A stretch of 64,000 bases of DNA from Aliarcobacter faecis (GTDB lineage Bacteria > Campylobacterota > Campylobacteria > Campylobacterales > Arcobacteraceae). The stretch spans positions 930,001 through 994,000 of the forward strand of contig NZ_CP053837.1 in assembly GCF_013201705.1 (NCBI RefSeq). Reading direction: 5' to 3'. A program made the translations under genes and the position numbers. The stretch's first letter is position 1. The number at the start of each line of letters is the position of its first letter. The notes under the pieces are model-generated. The model worked only from the letters and a program-made list of their open reading frames with translations. It had not been told where the DNA came from and ran no database searches. Of this stretch, positions 17,513 to 27,412 are shown in pieces.

Positions 17513-17755
17513 ATGGGAAGAGGTTTTTTATTATTTTTATTATTATTTGGATTTACTTTTGCAAAAGAGAACTATAGTCAAATGAGTACTCAAGAGTTAA
17601 TTGAGATTATTGGTTTTGTTGATGAAAAAGATAGAGTTGCTTTTCAAAAAGAGCTTGAATTTAGGCTTCCAAAGATGAGTCTAAACGAAAAAGCTCAATA
17701 TGAAAAGAGATTACAAGAGATACCAGAAAGAAAGATAATTGAAGATGAAGAGTAA
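17513..17755 (+). CDS. Small secreted protein, possibly DUF1104-like
   Basis: 80 aa from ATG 17513 (an in-frame TTG at 17504 is less likely). Signal peptide GRGFLLFLLLFGFTFA is followed by a mature part NYSQMSTQELIEIIGFVDEK and a helical charged tail. The YSxMSxxEL pattern resembles DUF1104 periplasmic proteins of Campylobacterota, often encoded beside two-component systems; this is a resemblance only. Its end overlaps the response regulator gene, so it may be a sensor accessory for the following pair. Confidence 0.65.
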   Translation: MGRGFLLFLLLFGFTFAKENYSQMSTQELIEIIGFVDEKDRVAFQKELEFRLPKMSLNEKAQYEKRLQEIPERKIIEDEE

Positions 17756-18413
17756 AATTTTATTATTAGAAGATGATTATAATCTAAGTGAGACTGTTGC
17801 AGAGTACTTTCTTGATGAAGGTTTTGATGTAGTTTGTGTATATGATGGCGAAGAAGCAATAGCTAAAATATATGAACAAACTTTTGACCTATTTTTATTA
17901 GATGTAAATGTTCCAAATAAAAATGGCTTTGAAGTTTTAAAAGAAGCACGAGCAAATGGTAAAACAACTCCAGCAATATTTATAACATCTTTAAACTCAA
18001 TGGATTCTTTAGAAGAAGGGTTTACTAGTGGTTGTGATGACTATATTAGAAAACCATTTGAATTAAAAGAACTACAACTTAGAGTTCAAACTTTAATCAA
18101 AAAAGAGTTTTCAAAAAAGAATGAAATAATCCAAATTGCCCCAAATATTACATTTAACTCTATCTCAAATGAACTAAAATGTGATAATGAAGAGATAAAA
18201 TTAAATTTAAAAGAGTTAAAACTTTTAAAACTATTTTTACAACACCCAAATGAACTTCTATCTCATGATAAAATTTATGACTTTGTATGGGATTATGATG
18301 AAGAGTATAGTGATAACTCTTTAAGAACTTATATAAAAAATCTTAGAAAAATTTTAGGAAAAGATACAATTGTTAGCCTTAAAAAACTCGGGTATAGATT
18401 TATCCAAGAGTGA
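17739..18413 (+). CDS. OmpR-family response regulator
   Basis: Receiver with Asp55 in LFLLDVNVPNKNGF, acidic pair at 11-12, and Lys in YIRKPFELKEL. C-terminal winged helix (about 130-222) with LNLKELKLLKLF and SLRTYIKNLRKILGKDTIV. The start may be 17739 or the second ATG at 17745. Overlaps the small secreted protein gene upstream and the kinase gene downstream. A close paralogue of this regulator/kinase pair lies at 46.35-48.17 kb. Confidence 0.93.
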   Translation: MKMKSKILLLEDDYNLSETVAEYFLDEGFDVVCVYDGEEAIAKIYEQTFDLFLLDVNVPNKNGFEVLKEARANGKTTPAIFITSLNSMDSLEEGFTSGCDDYIRKPFELKELQLRVQTLIKKEFSKKNEIIQIAPNITFNSISNELKCDNEEIKLNLKELKLLKLFLQHPNELLSHDKIYDFVWDYDEEYSDNSLRTYIKNLRKILGKDTIVSLKKLGYRFIQE

Positions 18414-19563
18414 AACTAGAACTATTATTGGGTTTAGTTTAATCTACTCAATTTTAGTTTTGGTTATTTTGGGAGTTATCTCTTTTTTATATTATCAATT
18501 TAAAAAAGATTTAATGCTTCAAGATAAAAGACAAACTCTACAAAATTACTCAAATAATCAAATATCAAATTTAAAAGAGTTACATATAAATATTGATAAA
18601 TCAAATATTTATCCAAGAGATGAAAAGTTTAATTCGGCTATTTTTGATAGTTCAAAAAAAAAGATTTTTTCAACTTTGATTATGAATGATGTAAATTTAG
18701 ATGAAGTTATATATTTAAAAGATGGTTATATTCATCTAATAAAAGAGCCAGAATCATACTATTTGGGTTCAAAATATGTAATTGTTGAAATAGAAGATGA
18801 TAATATTTGGTTTATAAAAATCAAATATAAGATAATTTTCTGGTTTTTTATAGCATTCTTTATTCTACTTTTGATTGGTTATTTTATTGCAAAACTATTT
18901 TTAAGACCAATGAGAGAATCTATTTTAATGCTAGATAGATTTATAAAAGATACAACTCATGAGTTAAATACTCCAGTAGCAGCAATTTTATCAAATATAC
19001 AAATGATTGATAAAAATAGTATTGATGAAAAATTGGCAAAAAAAATAAATCGTATAGAAATAGGGGCAAAAACTATTTCAAATATTTATGAAGATTTGAC
19101 ATTTATCTCTTTAAATAATCAGATAATTTCAAATAATGAAGAATTGAATTTATCACAGATTTTAAGACAAAGAGTTGATTTTTTTAAAGCCATAGCAAAT
19201 AGTAAAAAAGTTGAGTTTCAATTGGATATCAAAGAAGATATTTTTATAGTTTGTGATGTTAAGAAACTATCAAAATTAATAGATAATATTTTATCAAATG
19301 CAATAAAATATAATAAATTTCAAGGTTTTATAAAAGTTAGTTTGAAAGATAATCTTTTAGTTATTGAAGATAGTGGTAAAGGGCTTAGTAAAGAGAACTT
19401 GAAAAGTCTATTTACAAGGTATAAAAGATTTGATAAAAGTGTAGGTGGCTTTGGAATAGGGCTTAATATTGTACAGATGATAGCAAAAGAGTATAACTTT
19501 AAAATAGATGTAATCTCAAAATTAAATGTTGGAACAAGGATAAAAATAAGATGGCAAGAGTAG
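18370..19563 (+). CDS. Sensor histidine kinase (ArsS-like architecture)
   Basis: Two membrane helices (about 18-42 and 154-175) enclose a small periplasmic domain. HisKA carries the phospho-site in FIKDTTHELNTPVAAIL; the ATPase has N-box LIDNILSNAIKYN, DSGKGLSKENL and GFGIGLNIV. The start is uncertain: TTG 18370 gives 397 aa and a 44-base overlap with the regulator gene, whereas by comparison with the paralogue at 47 kb the protein should begin near SKSETRT, where no standard start codon exists. Partner is the regulator just upstream. Confidence 0.87.
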   Translation: MLALKNSGIDLSKSETRTIIGFSLIYSILVLVILGVISFLYYQFKKDLMLQDKRQTLQNYSNNQISNLKELHINIDKSNIYPRDEKFNSAIFDSSKKKIFSTLIMNDVNLDEVIYLKDGYIHLIKEPESYYLGSKYVIVEIEDDNIWFIKIKYKIIFWFFIAFFILLLIGYFIAKLFLRPMRESILMLDRFIKDTTHELNTPVAAILSNIQMIDKNSIDEKLAKKINRIEIGAKTISNIYEDLTFISLNNQIISNNEELNLSQILRQRVDFFKAIANSKKVEFQLDIKEDIFIVCDVKKLSKLIDNILSNAIKYNKFQGFIKVSLKDNLLVIEDSGKGLSKENLKSLFTRYKRFDKSVGGFGIGLNIVQMIAKEYNFKIDVISKLNVGTRIKIRWQE

Positions 19564-19889
19564 TAGTTTTTTTATGTTTAATAGTTAGTTTTAGCTTTTC
19601 AAATCAGAAAAATATTTATGAAAAAAATTGTGTAGCTTGTCATAATAGAATTCCTGTTAGTATAGATAAATATTTTTATAGATATTTGCTTGAATATAGT
19701 AGTGAAAAAGATGTAAAAGAAGCAATGTTCCAATTTATAAAAAAACCCACTTTAGAGAAGAGTTTGATGTCAGAATCACTTATAAAAAGATTTGGTTTAA
19801 AAAAGAAGACAAAATTAAGTGATGAAGCATTGAGAGAAGCTTTAGATATTTATTGGAATGAATATAATCTTTTTGGAAAATTAAAATAA
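19551..19889 (+). CDS. Small c-type cytochrome
   Basis: 112 aa exported protein. Signal peptide RVVVFLCLIVSFSFS; haem motif CVACH at about 27-31 with NRIPVSIDKYF. The distal methionine could be one of those in the MSESL stretch. Overlaps the kinase stop by 13 bases, so it is co-expressed with the two-component system. A similar small cytochrome gene (48.8 kb) lies downstream of the paralogous kinase, separated there by a Nudix gene. Confidence 0.85.
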   Translation: MARVVVFLCLIVSFSFSNQKNIYEKNCVACHNRIPVSIDKYFYRYLLEYSSEKDVKEAMFQFIKKPTLEKSLMSESLIKRFGLKKKTKLSDEALREALDIYWNEYNLFGKLK

Positions 19890-19952
19890 TTTTTCACAAT
19901 ATATTCACAAATCAAAGATAATCTTTCATAATTAAAATTTCAAGGATAATTT

Positions 19953-20456
19953 ATGAAAAAAGTTGTATCAATATTTTTAATTTCAAGTTCTTTTCTTTTT
20001 GCTAATAATAATTCTATAGGATTAGATACTGTAATAGGTGCAACTTTAGGTGTTGCTATTGGAAATCAAATAGGGCATGGAAGTGGAAAAGATACTGCTA
20101 AAGTTACAGGTGGGATTTTGGGTGCAGTTGTAGCAAATAGTACAAGAGCAAATGAGAACTATGTTTCAAACAACTATTATGGAAATCCAAATAATGTTCA
20201 ATATAATAATGGTTATTATGATCCTGAATATGAAAAAACTAATACAGTTATAAATAATTACTACTATAATGACCCATATTATAGAGCAAATCCACAAATT
20301 TCAATAAATTATGTTGGAGGGTTTTATGATAGAGGATATTATAGACCTCCCCATTTTGCTCCAAGACCTTACTATAAACCACATTATGGACCTGGACATC
20401 ATAGACCTAATAATGGAAAGACTACTGTTTATGGTGGTTTCTCACATTCAAGATAA
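19953..20456 (+). CDS. Glycine-zipper surface-type protein
   Basis: 167 aa. Signal peptide (about 1-17), a glycine-zipper segment (GATLGVAIGNQIGHGSGK then VTGGILGAVVAN, about 28-65) of the Gly-zipper 2TM type, and a low-complexity C-terminus rich in Tyr, Asn, Pro and His (NNYYG, YYNDPYY, PHFAPRPYYKPHYGPGHH). Such proteins insert in the outer membrane or form surface layers; the exact role is unknown. The His-rich tail could bind metal. A TATAATCTTT-like element is not seen; AAGGATAATTT precedes ATG. Confidence 0.75.
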   Translation: MKKVVSIFLISSSFLFANNNSIGLDTVIGATLGVAIGNQIGHGSGKDTAKVTGGILGAVVANSTRANENYVSNNYYGNPNNVQYNNGYYDPEYEKTNTVINNYYYNDPYYRANPQISINYVGGFYDRGYYRPPHFAPRPYYKPHYGPGHHRPNNGKTTVYGGFSHSR

Positions 20457-20478
20457 CTCAAAGCCTTTGCTTTGAGTT
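20455..20478 (+). terminator. Hairpin after the glycine-zipper gene
   Basis: AACTCAAAGC and GCTTTGAGTT form a perfect 10-bp stem with a CTTT loop. No clear T run follows, so termination may be weak. Confidence 0.5.
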
Positions 20479-20498
20479 AAAATATTGTAAAATAAAAA

Positions 20499-21011
20499 AT
20501 GATAATTTTAGATTTTGAGACAAATACACATAATATAGGTGATGTTTTTGAAGTTGCAGCTGTTAAAATAGATAAAAATTTTAATATTTTAGATAAATTT
20601 CATAGATATTATCTTTCAAGATACCCTTTAAATTTCTACTCATATGCTGTTCATAGATTAACTCCCGAATTAATAATGGATTATAGAAAAGATAAAACAT
20701 ATAGTTCATATTTTAGTGAAGATTTAGACTTTGAAGAGTTTTGTAAAGGAAGTTCTACTTTAGTAGCACATAATATAAGTTTTGAATTGAGGCATATAAA
20801 TAGTAGAGTAATTTTTCAAAATCATATTTGTACTATGCAAAAGAGTAAAAATCTTGTAAAATCATACGGAAAAGATGGAAGATTAAAAAATCCAAAACTT
20901 GATGAGGCTTGTAACTATTTTGGAATAGAGTTTGACTCTTCAAAATATCATAGTGCAACCTATGATGTTAGTAAAACTTATGAGGTTTTAAAAAGAATAT
21001 CATCAATCTAA
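20499..21011 (+). CDS. DnaQ-like 3'-5' exonuclease
   Basis: DEDDh exonuclease fold, 170 aa. Exo I is ILDFETN at residues 3-9, Exo II LVAHNISFELRHI near 88, and Exo III is YHSATYDVSKTYE near 150 with the His and Asp. No polymerase or helicase domain is attached. It might proofread or degrade small nucleic acids. A second, larger family member lies at 51.6 kb. There is no good Shine-Dalgarno; ATG follows AAATAAAA. Confidence 0.82.
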   Translation: MIILDFETNTHNIGDVFEVAAVKIDKNFNILDKFHRYYLSRYPLNFYSYAVHRLTPELIMDYRKDKTYSSYFSEDLDFEEFCKGSSTLVAHNISFELRHINSRVIFQNHICTMQKSKNLVKSYGKDGRLKNPKLDEACNYFGIEFDSSKYHSATYDVSKTYEVLKRISSI

Positions 21012-21112
21012 GCTTGAATTTTCTTAAAAAATAATATTAATCTCAATAAAGAGCTTTCCATGAATATGGAATGATTCCAAAAAAGTAGACAAAAATTTAT
21101 TCAGTTAATTAA

Positions 21113-21238
21113 AATAACAATTTAGAGAAGATTATAGAAATACTTGAAGAAAAAGAAGATTGGATTTATATTTTATATATTTCAAAAGATAATAAAGAGA
21201 TAAAATCTTGGATACCAAAAAATGCTTTAATAAATTAA
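21113..21238 (+). pseudogene. Fragment of an SH3-type domain protein
   Basis: An open stretch of 41 codons without start codon follows a stop at 21110. It reads ILEEKEDWIYILYI, then SKDNKEIKSWIPKNALIN and a stop, a pattern typical of the last strands of a bacterial SH3 domain (W-x-x-V/I then GWI/SWIP). The rest of the gene is missing from the preceding 100 bases, which hold only a TTCCAT/ATGGAA inverted repeat (21056-21071). Probably a deletion remnant. Confidence 0.5.
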
Positions 21239-21257
21239 ATAATATAAAAGAGAAAAT

Positions 21258-22568
21258 ATGAAAATTCTACAATTGTTATTACTTTTAGTAATTTCACTAT
21301 TTGCTAAATATCCATTAAATGAAGGGCTTTATATAAATGAACTTGATGATGTAGTAATAGAGATAAGAAATAGTGTTGATAAGAGTTATTTTACTTTTAT
21401 AAGGTCTGAATATCCTAAACCTGATAACAAAATAGAGGTTTTAAATAAAGATGAAAAAGTATATCTTATATTTAACTATAATGATGATGAAAAAAATGTA
21501 AACTTTACAAAAACGGCAGTTGTTGAAAATATAGACTCCTTTTTTATGAAAGATGAAGTTAATCAAAATGATGTTAAATATAGTCGTATAACTTCATTAG
21601 AAGCTTTTGAAGTATTATTAAAAGATGTAAAATCAATAGAAAAATATAATAATTTCCCTATAAATTCTTTACAAAGTCAATTTAGGATGAATATTAAAAA
21701 TATTAAAATTTATAGTAATATAGCACATTATTTTTATGAGATAAATGAATATCAACAAGCTATGGAAATTTTAGTAGATATTTTAGAATATTTTACTAAT
21801 CGTACAAAAGACCACTATAAACTTGCCAAAAGTATGGAAAAGCTTTTAGATAAAAAGGATATATATTATATAAATGAAACTAGTATAGATAAACATTATC
21901 TTAGTTATATAGCTCAAATGCTATATGATAAAAGAGATTCAGAAATTCCAAAAGAGTTGATGTATAGATACTCAAAGTACATAGATATTTTAATTGAACT
22001 TAACAATTTACAAAAAGAAAAATATCAGGTTTTAGATATAACTCAAGGTGATTTAAATAAAGATGGTTTAGATGATATATCTTTAGTTATTGAGACTGTT
22101 GAACCAAATAAAATAGAAATTGGAAACTATTATTTTGATTCTTCTAATATAAATGAAAGAGTATGGTTAGTATTTTTAAATAGTAATGATAAATATGAAT
22201 TAGTTGCTAAAAATAGTAGTTTAATATATTCAAATGAAAGTACAAATTGTGATGATTCATTTGATAATATTGAGATAAAGAAAGGGAGCCTATTTTTATA
22301 TACTCATTATTGGTGTAGTTCTGGTGGTTGGGGACAGGGAAATAAGAGATATCAATTTATATATAGAAATAATAAATTGATTTTGGCAGGAACAGAAGAG
22401 TTTCATGATAGTAGAGCTGATGGAACTGGAGAAATGATAAGTACAAATTATCTTACAAAAAAGCAAATTATCCAACAGACAATACACCATGGAGATCCCG
22501 AAGGAAAGCCTAAAATAGTAACTTTAGAATTTAAAACACCAATTGAATTTAATGATGCTAAAGAATGA
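21258..22568 (+). CDS. Exported hypothetical protein with a calcium-type repeat motif
   Basis: 436 aa, not recognised. Signal peptide ILQLLLLLVISLFA. Residues about 20-90 are beta-rich; about 120-245 are helical with TPR-like features (YYxEINEYQQAMEILVDILE). The C-terminal part has DLNKDGLDDISLVIE, an EF-hand/FG-GAP-like loop, followed by CDDSFDNIEIKKGSLFLY and CSSGGWGQGNKRYQF. Such C-termini occur in secreted proteins that report or bind polysaccharide or protein ligands, but no function can be named. Lies right after the SH3 fragment, so an ancestral neighbour may have been lost. Confidence 0.7.
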   Translation: MKILQLLLLLVISLFAKYPLNEGLYINELDDVVIEIRNSVDKSYFTFIRSEYPKPDNKIEVLNKDEKVYLIFNYNDDEKNVNFTKTAVVENIDSFFMKDEVNQNDVKYSRITSLEAFEVLLKDVKSIEKYNNFPINSLQSQFRMNIKNIKIYSNIAHYFYEINEYQQAMEILVDILEYFTNRTKDHYKLAKSMEKLLDKKDIYYINETSIDKHYLSYIAQMLYDKRDSEIPKELMYRYSKYIDILIELNNLQKEKYQVLDITQGDLNKDGLDDISLVIETVEPNKIEIGNYYFDSSNINERVWLVFLNSNDKYELVAKNSSLIYSNESTNCDDSFDNIEIKKGSLFLYTHYWCSSGGWGQGNKRYQFIYRNNKLILAGTEEFHDSRADGTGEMISTNYLTKKQIIQQTIHHGDPEGKPKIVTLEFKTPIEFNDAKE

Positions 22569-22631
22569 ATATAAAAATGATTTATATGTAAATTGTAGTT
22601 TTATTAATTTTAATTTGACTAATTTAAAACT

Positions 22632-22665
22632 TTAAGAAATAAGTAAAAGTTTACTCATTTCTTAA
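22632..22665. terminator. Imperfect bidirectional terminator
   Basis: TTAAGAAAT and ATTTCTTAA are the outer arms of a near-palindrome with AGTAAA/TTTACT inside, located between convergent genes. The stop of the LolC/E-type gene lies within it. Confidence 0.5.
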
Positions 22666-23856
22666 TACATCAATTACATCTATTCTTGTAGCACGACTAG
22701 CAGGATAATAAGATGATAAAAGAACTATTATAACAGCTCCAACAATAATAGAGATAAAATCACTAAGAGCTAAATCTAAAGGTAATTTGGCACTTCCATA
22801 AACATCTGCTGGAAGAGATACAATATCAAAAGTATCTAGTAAAAAGTAACCAAAAAATCCTAGAATAATTCCTAAAATAATCCCACCAAAACCAATAATT
22901 GTACCAACCCTTAAGAAGATTGATTTAATCTCTTTTGAACTAGCTCCCATTGATAAAAGTAGGGCAATCTCTTTTCTTCTACTCATTACCGTCATTAGAA
23001 GTGATGAGATAATATTTAATGAAGCAACTAAAATAATTAGCATTAAAACTATAAATAGTGCTGTTTTTTCCATCTTCATAGCAGCAAAAAAGTTTCCATT
23101 TTGTTGCCACCAACCAACAACTCCTACACCATCTTCTTTTAATGTAACTCTTAATTTTTCTATATCTGTAAATGCATCATCTGATAAGATATGAATTCCA
23201 TCATAAACATTTGGCTCTTTTTGAAGTAATGTTTGTAACGCTTCAATAGTAGTGTACATATATGCTTTATCATAGGCATTTAAACCAGAACGAAATGAAC
23301 TAAGATAGTTAAATCTTTTCATTTTTGGCATTAAAGAAAAACCAGCTGGATTTAATTCTGTAAAATATAAAGTTACTTTACTATCATAGGCTAGAAGAAG
23401 TTTATCACTTATTCCAATCCCTGTTATTAAATCAAATTTATTTATAAGTTGATCTTTTACAGCCTCTTTATAAATGGGATTTATTTCGGCTTCATTTTGA
23501 GGAATTACACCAAAAATCATACCTCCACTCATATTATCACCATTTTGAACTATTGCTTGAGTTGATACAAAAGGAGAGAATTTAAGTTTTGGGTACTCTT
23601 TTATAAGTTTATTTAAAAGCTCTTCATTTACACTATTTGCCATTTTTGGATATATTGTAAGAGGATAATTCATAGTAAAGAGTTTTCTTTCAAACTCTTT
23701 TGCTGTTCCATTCATAATTGCCATTGATAAAATTAGAACCATAACCCCAATAGCAACTCCAACAAAGGCCAAAATAGCACTAATAGAGATAAATGGATTT
23801 TTTTTATCAAATCTTAAATATTTTTTTACAATAAAATTTACTAAAGTTTTATTCAA
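22651..23856 (-). CDS. Lipoprotein-releasing ABC permease LolC/LolE type
   Basis: FtsX/MacB-fold permease of 401 aa. One N-terminal helix (about 28-52), a large periplasmic domain (about 55-260), and three C-terminal helices (about 265-290, 315-345 and 370-390). VMSRRKEIALLLSMGAS and YPASRATRIDVIDVLR are hallmarks. With LolD it would extract lipoproteins from the inner membrane for delivery to LolA, whose gene is nearby. TTG 23856 is preferred: AGGA seven bases upstream and one base after the secA stop. A TTG 18 bases further upstream is also open. No lolD is in view. Confidence 0.88.
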   Translation of the reverse strand: MNKTLVNFIVKKYLRFDKKNPFISISAILAFVGVAIGVMVLILSMAIMNGTAKEFERKLFTMNYPLTIYPKMANSVNEELLNKLIKEYPKLKFSPFVSTQAIVQNGDNMSGGMIFGVIPQNEAEINPIYKEAVKDQLINKFDLITGIGISDKLLLAYDSKVTLYFTELNPAGFSLMPKMKRFNYLSSFRSGLNAYDKAYMYTTIEALQTLLQKEPNVYDGIHILSDDAFTDIEKLRVTLKEDGVGVVGWWQQNGNFFAAMKMEKTALFIVLMLIILVASLNIISSLLMTVMSRRKEIALLLSMGASSKEIKSIFLRVGTIIGFGGIILGIILGFFGYFLLDTFDIVSLPADVYGSAKLPLDLALSDFISIIVGAVIIVLLSSYYPASRATRIDVIDVLRNE

Positions 23857-23857
23857 A

Positions 23858-26476
23858 TTAATTTCCTGCTGCAAGTCCTATTTTTGGACCACTTTTCCCA
23901 CAACATTGCTTATATTTAAGACCACTTCCGCATGGACAAGGGTCATTTCTTGCAATTTTTTTATCACTAGCTAAAACAGCTTCTCTTGCTTTATTTGTAG
24001 TTTGATGCTCTGTTGCTTTTTCCATAGAAGCTTTCATTCTTTCTAGTGCTTCTTGCTCTTTTTCTTTATCTTCTTTGCTTTGTAGTTGTACTGCAAAAAG
24101 TATTTTGATAATCTCTAATTTTATGCTAGAAACTAACTCTATAAACATATTATAAGACTCTTTTTTATACTCAACAAGAGGGTCTTTTTGATTGTAACCT
24201 CTAAGTCCAATTCCAGTTTTTAGAGTATCCATTGAGTATAAATGTTCTCTCCACGCATTATCTAAAATTTGAAGGTATAAGATTCTTTCTATTTCACTTT
24301 TTTGTTTAGGGTCAGCAACACTCATTTTTTTCTCATAAACATCTTTTAAAATAGTAATTAATCTATCTTCTAAAGATTCATAATCTTCACTTTTTATATC
24401 TTTTTCTTCAATTATAAAGTGAAGCTCATCTTTTAATCTTGCAACAATTTGTGAGTAATCAAACTCATCTTCACTCATACCTTGAAAAATATTTGAGCTT
24501 ACAAGAAGATTTTTTACATAATCAACTCTATTTTCATCTATTTTTGAAGCAATATCATAATCCTCTTTTAGTAAATCATTTCTAAAAGCATAGATAACTT
24601 TTCTTTGTTCATTTGCAACATCATCATATTCTAAAAGATGTTTTCTACTTTCAAAGTGCATTGATTCAACTTTCTTTTGAGCATTTTCAACTGCTCTTGT
24701 AACCATTTTTGACTCAATATATTCACCCTCTTTAATTCCAAGTCTTTCCATAATTCTTTTTATTTTATCGCTTCCAAAAATTCTTAAAAGATTATCTTCT
24801 AAACTTAGGTAAAATTGAGATTCTCCAACATCTCCTTGTCTTCCACTTCTTCCTCGAAGCTGATTATCTATTCTTCTACTTTCATGTCTTTCTGTTCCTA
24901 TGATTGCTAATCCACCAAGAGCTAAAATTTCATTTGTTAATTTAATATCAACTCCCCTTCCAGCCATATTTGTAGCAATTGTTACTGCACCTTTTTGTCC
25001 TGCATCAGCGATAATTTTTCCTTCTTTTTCGTGTTGTTTTGCATTTAAAACAGTGTGAGGGATTTTTTTATCAGCTAAAATTTTATGAAGAAGTTCACTT
25101 TTTTCAATACTTGCAGTTCCTACAAGAACAGGTTGTCCTTTTTCATGATACTCTTTGATTTTATTACAAACAGCTTCAAATTTTTCTCTCTCACTTTTAT
25201 AGATTAAATCGCTTTTATCAGCTCTTTGAACTCTTAAATTTGTAGGGATAGATACAACATCTAAATTATAAATTTGAGCAAATTCTGTTGCTTCTGTTTG
25301 AGCAGTTCCTGTCATTCCTGAAAGTTTTTTATACATTCTAAAGTAGTTTTGGTAAGTTGTATCTGCCAAAGTTTGGCTCTCATCTTGAATAGCAACTTTC
25401 TCTTTTGCTTCAAGTGCTTGATGAAGTCCTTCACTAAATCTTCTTCCTTCACTAAGTCTTCCTGTAAACTCATCAACAATAATAATTTGATCATCTTTTA
25501 CAACATAATCAACATCTTTTTGAAAAATATAGTTTGCTTTTAGTGCTTGGTCAAGTGAATGAGAAAGCATTGCATTTTCAATTGAATATAAATTCTCAAC
25601 TCCAAAAAGAAGTTCAGCTTGTTCATGTCCTTGCTCTGTTAAAATAACTGATCTATTTTTCTCATCTACAATAAAATCACCAGTTGTTATAGGCTTATCA
25701 GCTGGATTTTTTGGCTCTATTAATTCACCACGAACTAGTTTTAAAGCTATTTCATTTGCCTTTACATAGTTTGAGTTTTTGTGATTTGTTGGACCAGAGA
25801 TAATTAAAGGAGTTCTAGCTTCATCAATTAAGATTGAATCTACTTCATCTACAATAACAAAATTGTGTCCTCTTTGAACTTTATCTTTTAGGTCATAAAC
25901 CATATTATCTCTTAGATAGTCAAATCCTAAAGAGCTATTTGTAGCATAAGTAATATCACAATTATATTGTTCTCTTCTTTCAGAATCATCTTTTATTGAG
26001 TCTGTTAAAGCACCTACGCTAAAGCCTAAAAATTCATATAAAGGTTTAAGTTCATTTGCATCACGGCTAGCTAGGTAATCATTTACAGTTACAACATGTA
26101 CACCTTTTTTACTAAGTGCATTTAGGCAAACAGCAATAGAACCAACAAGAGTTTTTCCTTCTCCTGTTTTCATCTCTGCAATTCTTCCATCATTTAAAAC
26201 CATAGCACCAATAAGTTGAACATCATAAGGTCTCATATTTAAAACTCTTTTACTAGCTTCTCTTGTGATTGCAAAAGAGTCATTTAAAACATCATTTAGT
26301 GTTTTTTCTTCGTTTTGTACAGCAGTTTTTAACTTATTAAATTCACTTTTTAGTTCATCATCACTTAGCTCTTGATATTTTTTTTCTAAAAGAGTTATAT
26401 CATTCGCTCTTTTTCTATATTTCTTTACTTCTCTATCATTTTTTGTACCAAAAACTTTTGAAAAAACATTTAACAT
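23858..26476 (-). CDS. secA: Preprotein translocase ATPase SecA
   Basis: 872 aa. Walker A is in [11 protein letters not shown], Walker B in [17 protein letters not shown], helicase motifs in GRGVDIKL and [10 protein letters not shown]. The C-terminal zinc motif [14 protein letters not shown] binds SecB and phospholipids. Drives secretion through SecYEG. An AAGGAACTAATTTT precedes ATG; TATAAC lies about 20 bases further up as a -10 element. The lolC/E-type gene follows at once, and lolA diverges on the other side. Confidence 0.98.
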   Translation of the reverse strand: MLNVFSKVFGTKNDREVKKYRKRANDITLLEKKYQELSDDELKSEFNKLKTAVQNEEKTLNDVLNDSFAITREASKRVLNMRPYDVQLIGAMVLNDGRIAEMKTGEGKTLVGSIAVCLNALSKKGVHVVTVNDYLASRDANELKPLYEFLGFSVGALTDSIKDDSERREQYNCDITYATNSSLGFDYLRDNMVYDLKDKVQRGHNFVIVDEVDSILIDEARTPLIISGPTNHKNSNYVKANEIALKLVRGELIEPKNPADKPITTGDFIVDEKNRSVILTEQGHEQAELLFGVENLYSIENAMLSHSLDQALKANYIFQKDVDYVVKDDQIIIVDEFTGRLSEGRRFSEGLHQALEAKEKVAIQDESQTLADTTYQNYFRMYKKLSGMTGTAQTEATEFAQIYNLDVVSIPTNLRVQRADKSDLIYKSEREKFEAVCNKIKEYHEKGQPVLVGTASIEKSELLHKILADKKIPHTVLNAKQHEKEGKIIADAGQKGAVTIATNMAGRGVDIKLTNEILALGGLAIIGTERHESRRIDNQLRGRSGRQGDVGESQFYLSLEDNLLRIFGSDKIKRIMERLGIKEGEYIESKMVTRAVENAQKKVESMHFESRKHLLEYDDVANEQRKVIYAFRNDLLKEDYDIASKIDENRVDYVKNLLVSSNIFQGMSEDEFDYSQIVARLKDELHFIIEEKDIKSEDYESLEDRLITILKDVYEKKMSVADPKQKSEIERILYLQILDNAWREHLYSMDTLKTGIGLRGYNQKDPLVEYKKESYNMFIELVSSIKLEIIKILFAVQLQSKEDKEKEQEALERMKASMEKATEHQTTNKAREAVLASDKKIARNDPCPCGSGLKYKQCCGKSGPKIGLAAGN

Positions 26477-26532
26477 AAAATTAGTTCCTTTTCGTTATAA
26501 TGAGGAAGATTATATAGAAAAAAAGGTTAAAA

Positions 26533-27060
26533 ATGTTTTATAGAGTTTTTTTTATTTTAGGTTTTTTTACATTATCTTTTTTAAATGCGAATGATATTAA
26601 AAATTTGGATAGTTTTTTTGGAAATTTTAAACAGACAATTACTTCTGATTCAAAAAGTGTTATTGAGTATAATGGAAAAGTTTTTATTAAAAAAAGTGGA
26701 AAAATTTTGTGGCAATATGAGACACCAATTAAGAAAAATGTATATATAGATAATAGTATGGCAATAGTTGATGAACCAGAATTAGAACAAGCAATTTTTA
26801 CAAAACTTGATAATGAGATAAATATTATAAAGCTTCTAAATGAAGCAAAAAAAGTTGATAATGAAAATTATATTTCAACAATAAATGGAATAAAATATAG
26901 TATAAAAGTAAGTGGTGATAAAATCTCAAAAATAGCATATAAAGATGAATTAGATAATCTTGTGGCAATTAACTTTTTAAATATTGTTCAAAATGGTGAT
27001 ATTTCTGATGAAATTTTTAAATTTATAATTCCTAGTAATTATGATGTGATTAGAAAGTAG
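26533..27060 (+). CDS. lolA: Outer-membrane lipoprotein carrier LolA
   Basis: 175 aa periplasmic protein with a signal peptide (about 1-20). The LolA fold is shown by FFGNFKQTITSDSKSVIEYN, SGKILWQYETPIKKNVYID, and a final NGDISDEIFKFIIPSNYDVI. It shuttles lipoproteins from LolCDE to LolB or its equivalent. Divergent from secA with 56 bases between the starts. Confidence 0.88.
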   Translation: MFYRVFFILGFFTLSFLNANDIKNLDSFFGNFKQTITSDSKSVIEYNGKVFIKKSGKILWQYETPIKKNVYIDNSMAIVDEPELEQAIFTKLDNEINIIKLLNEAKKVDNENYISTINGIKYSIKVSGDKISKIAYKDELDNLVAINFLNIVQNGDISDEIFKFIIPSNYDVIRK

Positions 27061-27082
27061 AATTACTTTAAGTAAAAATAGC

Positions 27083-27088
27083 TATAAT
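27083..27088 (+). promoter_or_regulatory. -10 box of rnpB
   Basis: TATAAT six bases before the P1 helix of the RNase P RNA, the right distance for transcription to start at about 27095. Confidence 0.75.
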
Positions 27089-27093
27089 TTGAA

Positions 27094-27412
27094 TAGGTAA
27101 ACAAGACAATAACTTGAAATTTTCAAGAGGAAAGTCCGGGCTGCTGTGAAGTATGGTTCCATTTAAATAATGGCTAGAGTAATCTAAGGGATAGTGCAAC
27201 AGAGAGTAGACAGCCAATTTATTGGTGATGGTGAAACGGTAAGGTAAGAGCTTACCAGCAAAAAAAGTAACTTTTTTGGCTTTGTAAACCCAACCTGCAG
27301 CAAGAAGATCTGGTATTTACTTCACATTTTTTGGTCTTCGCAAGAGTGTTAAAGTAATTTAACACCTAGATAAATTATTGTCCTTGACAAAACGCGGCTT
27401 ATTGTTTACCTA
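27094..27412 (+). ncRNA. rnpB: RNase P RNA, bacterial class A
   Basis: The conserved core GAGGAAAGTCCGGGCT lies near the 5' end (about 27127-27142), followed by GGATAGTGCAACAGAGAG. P1 is formed by TAGGTAAACAA (27094-27104) and TTGTTTACCTA (27402-27412). AAACCCAACCTGCAGCAAGA and AACGCGGCTTATTG are further conserved blocks. It is the catalytic RNA that trims tRNA 5' ends. The 3' end coincides with the end of the convergent HAD gene. Confidence 0.95.
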
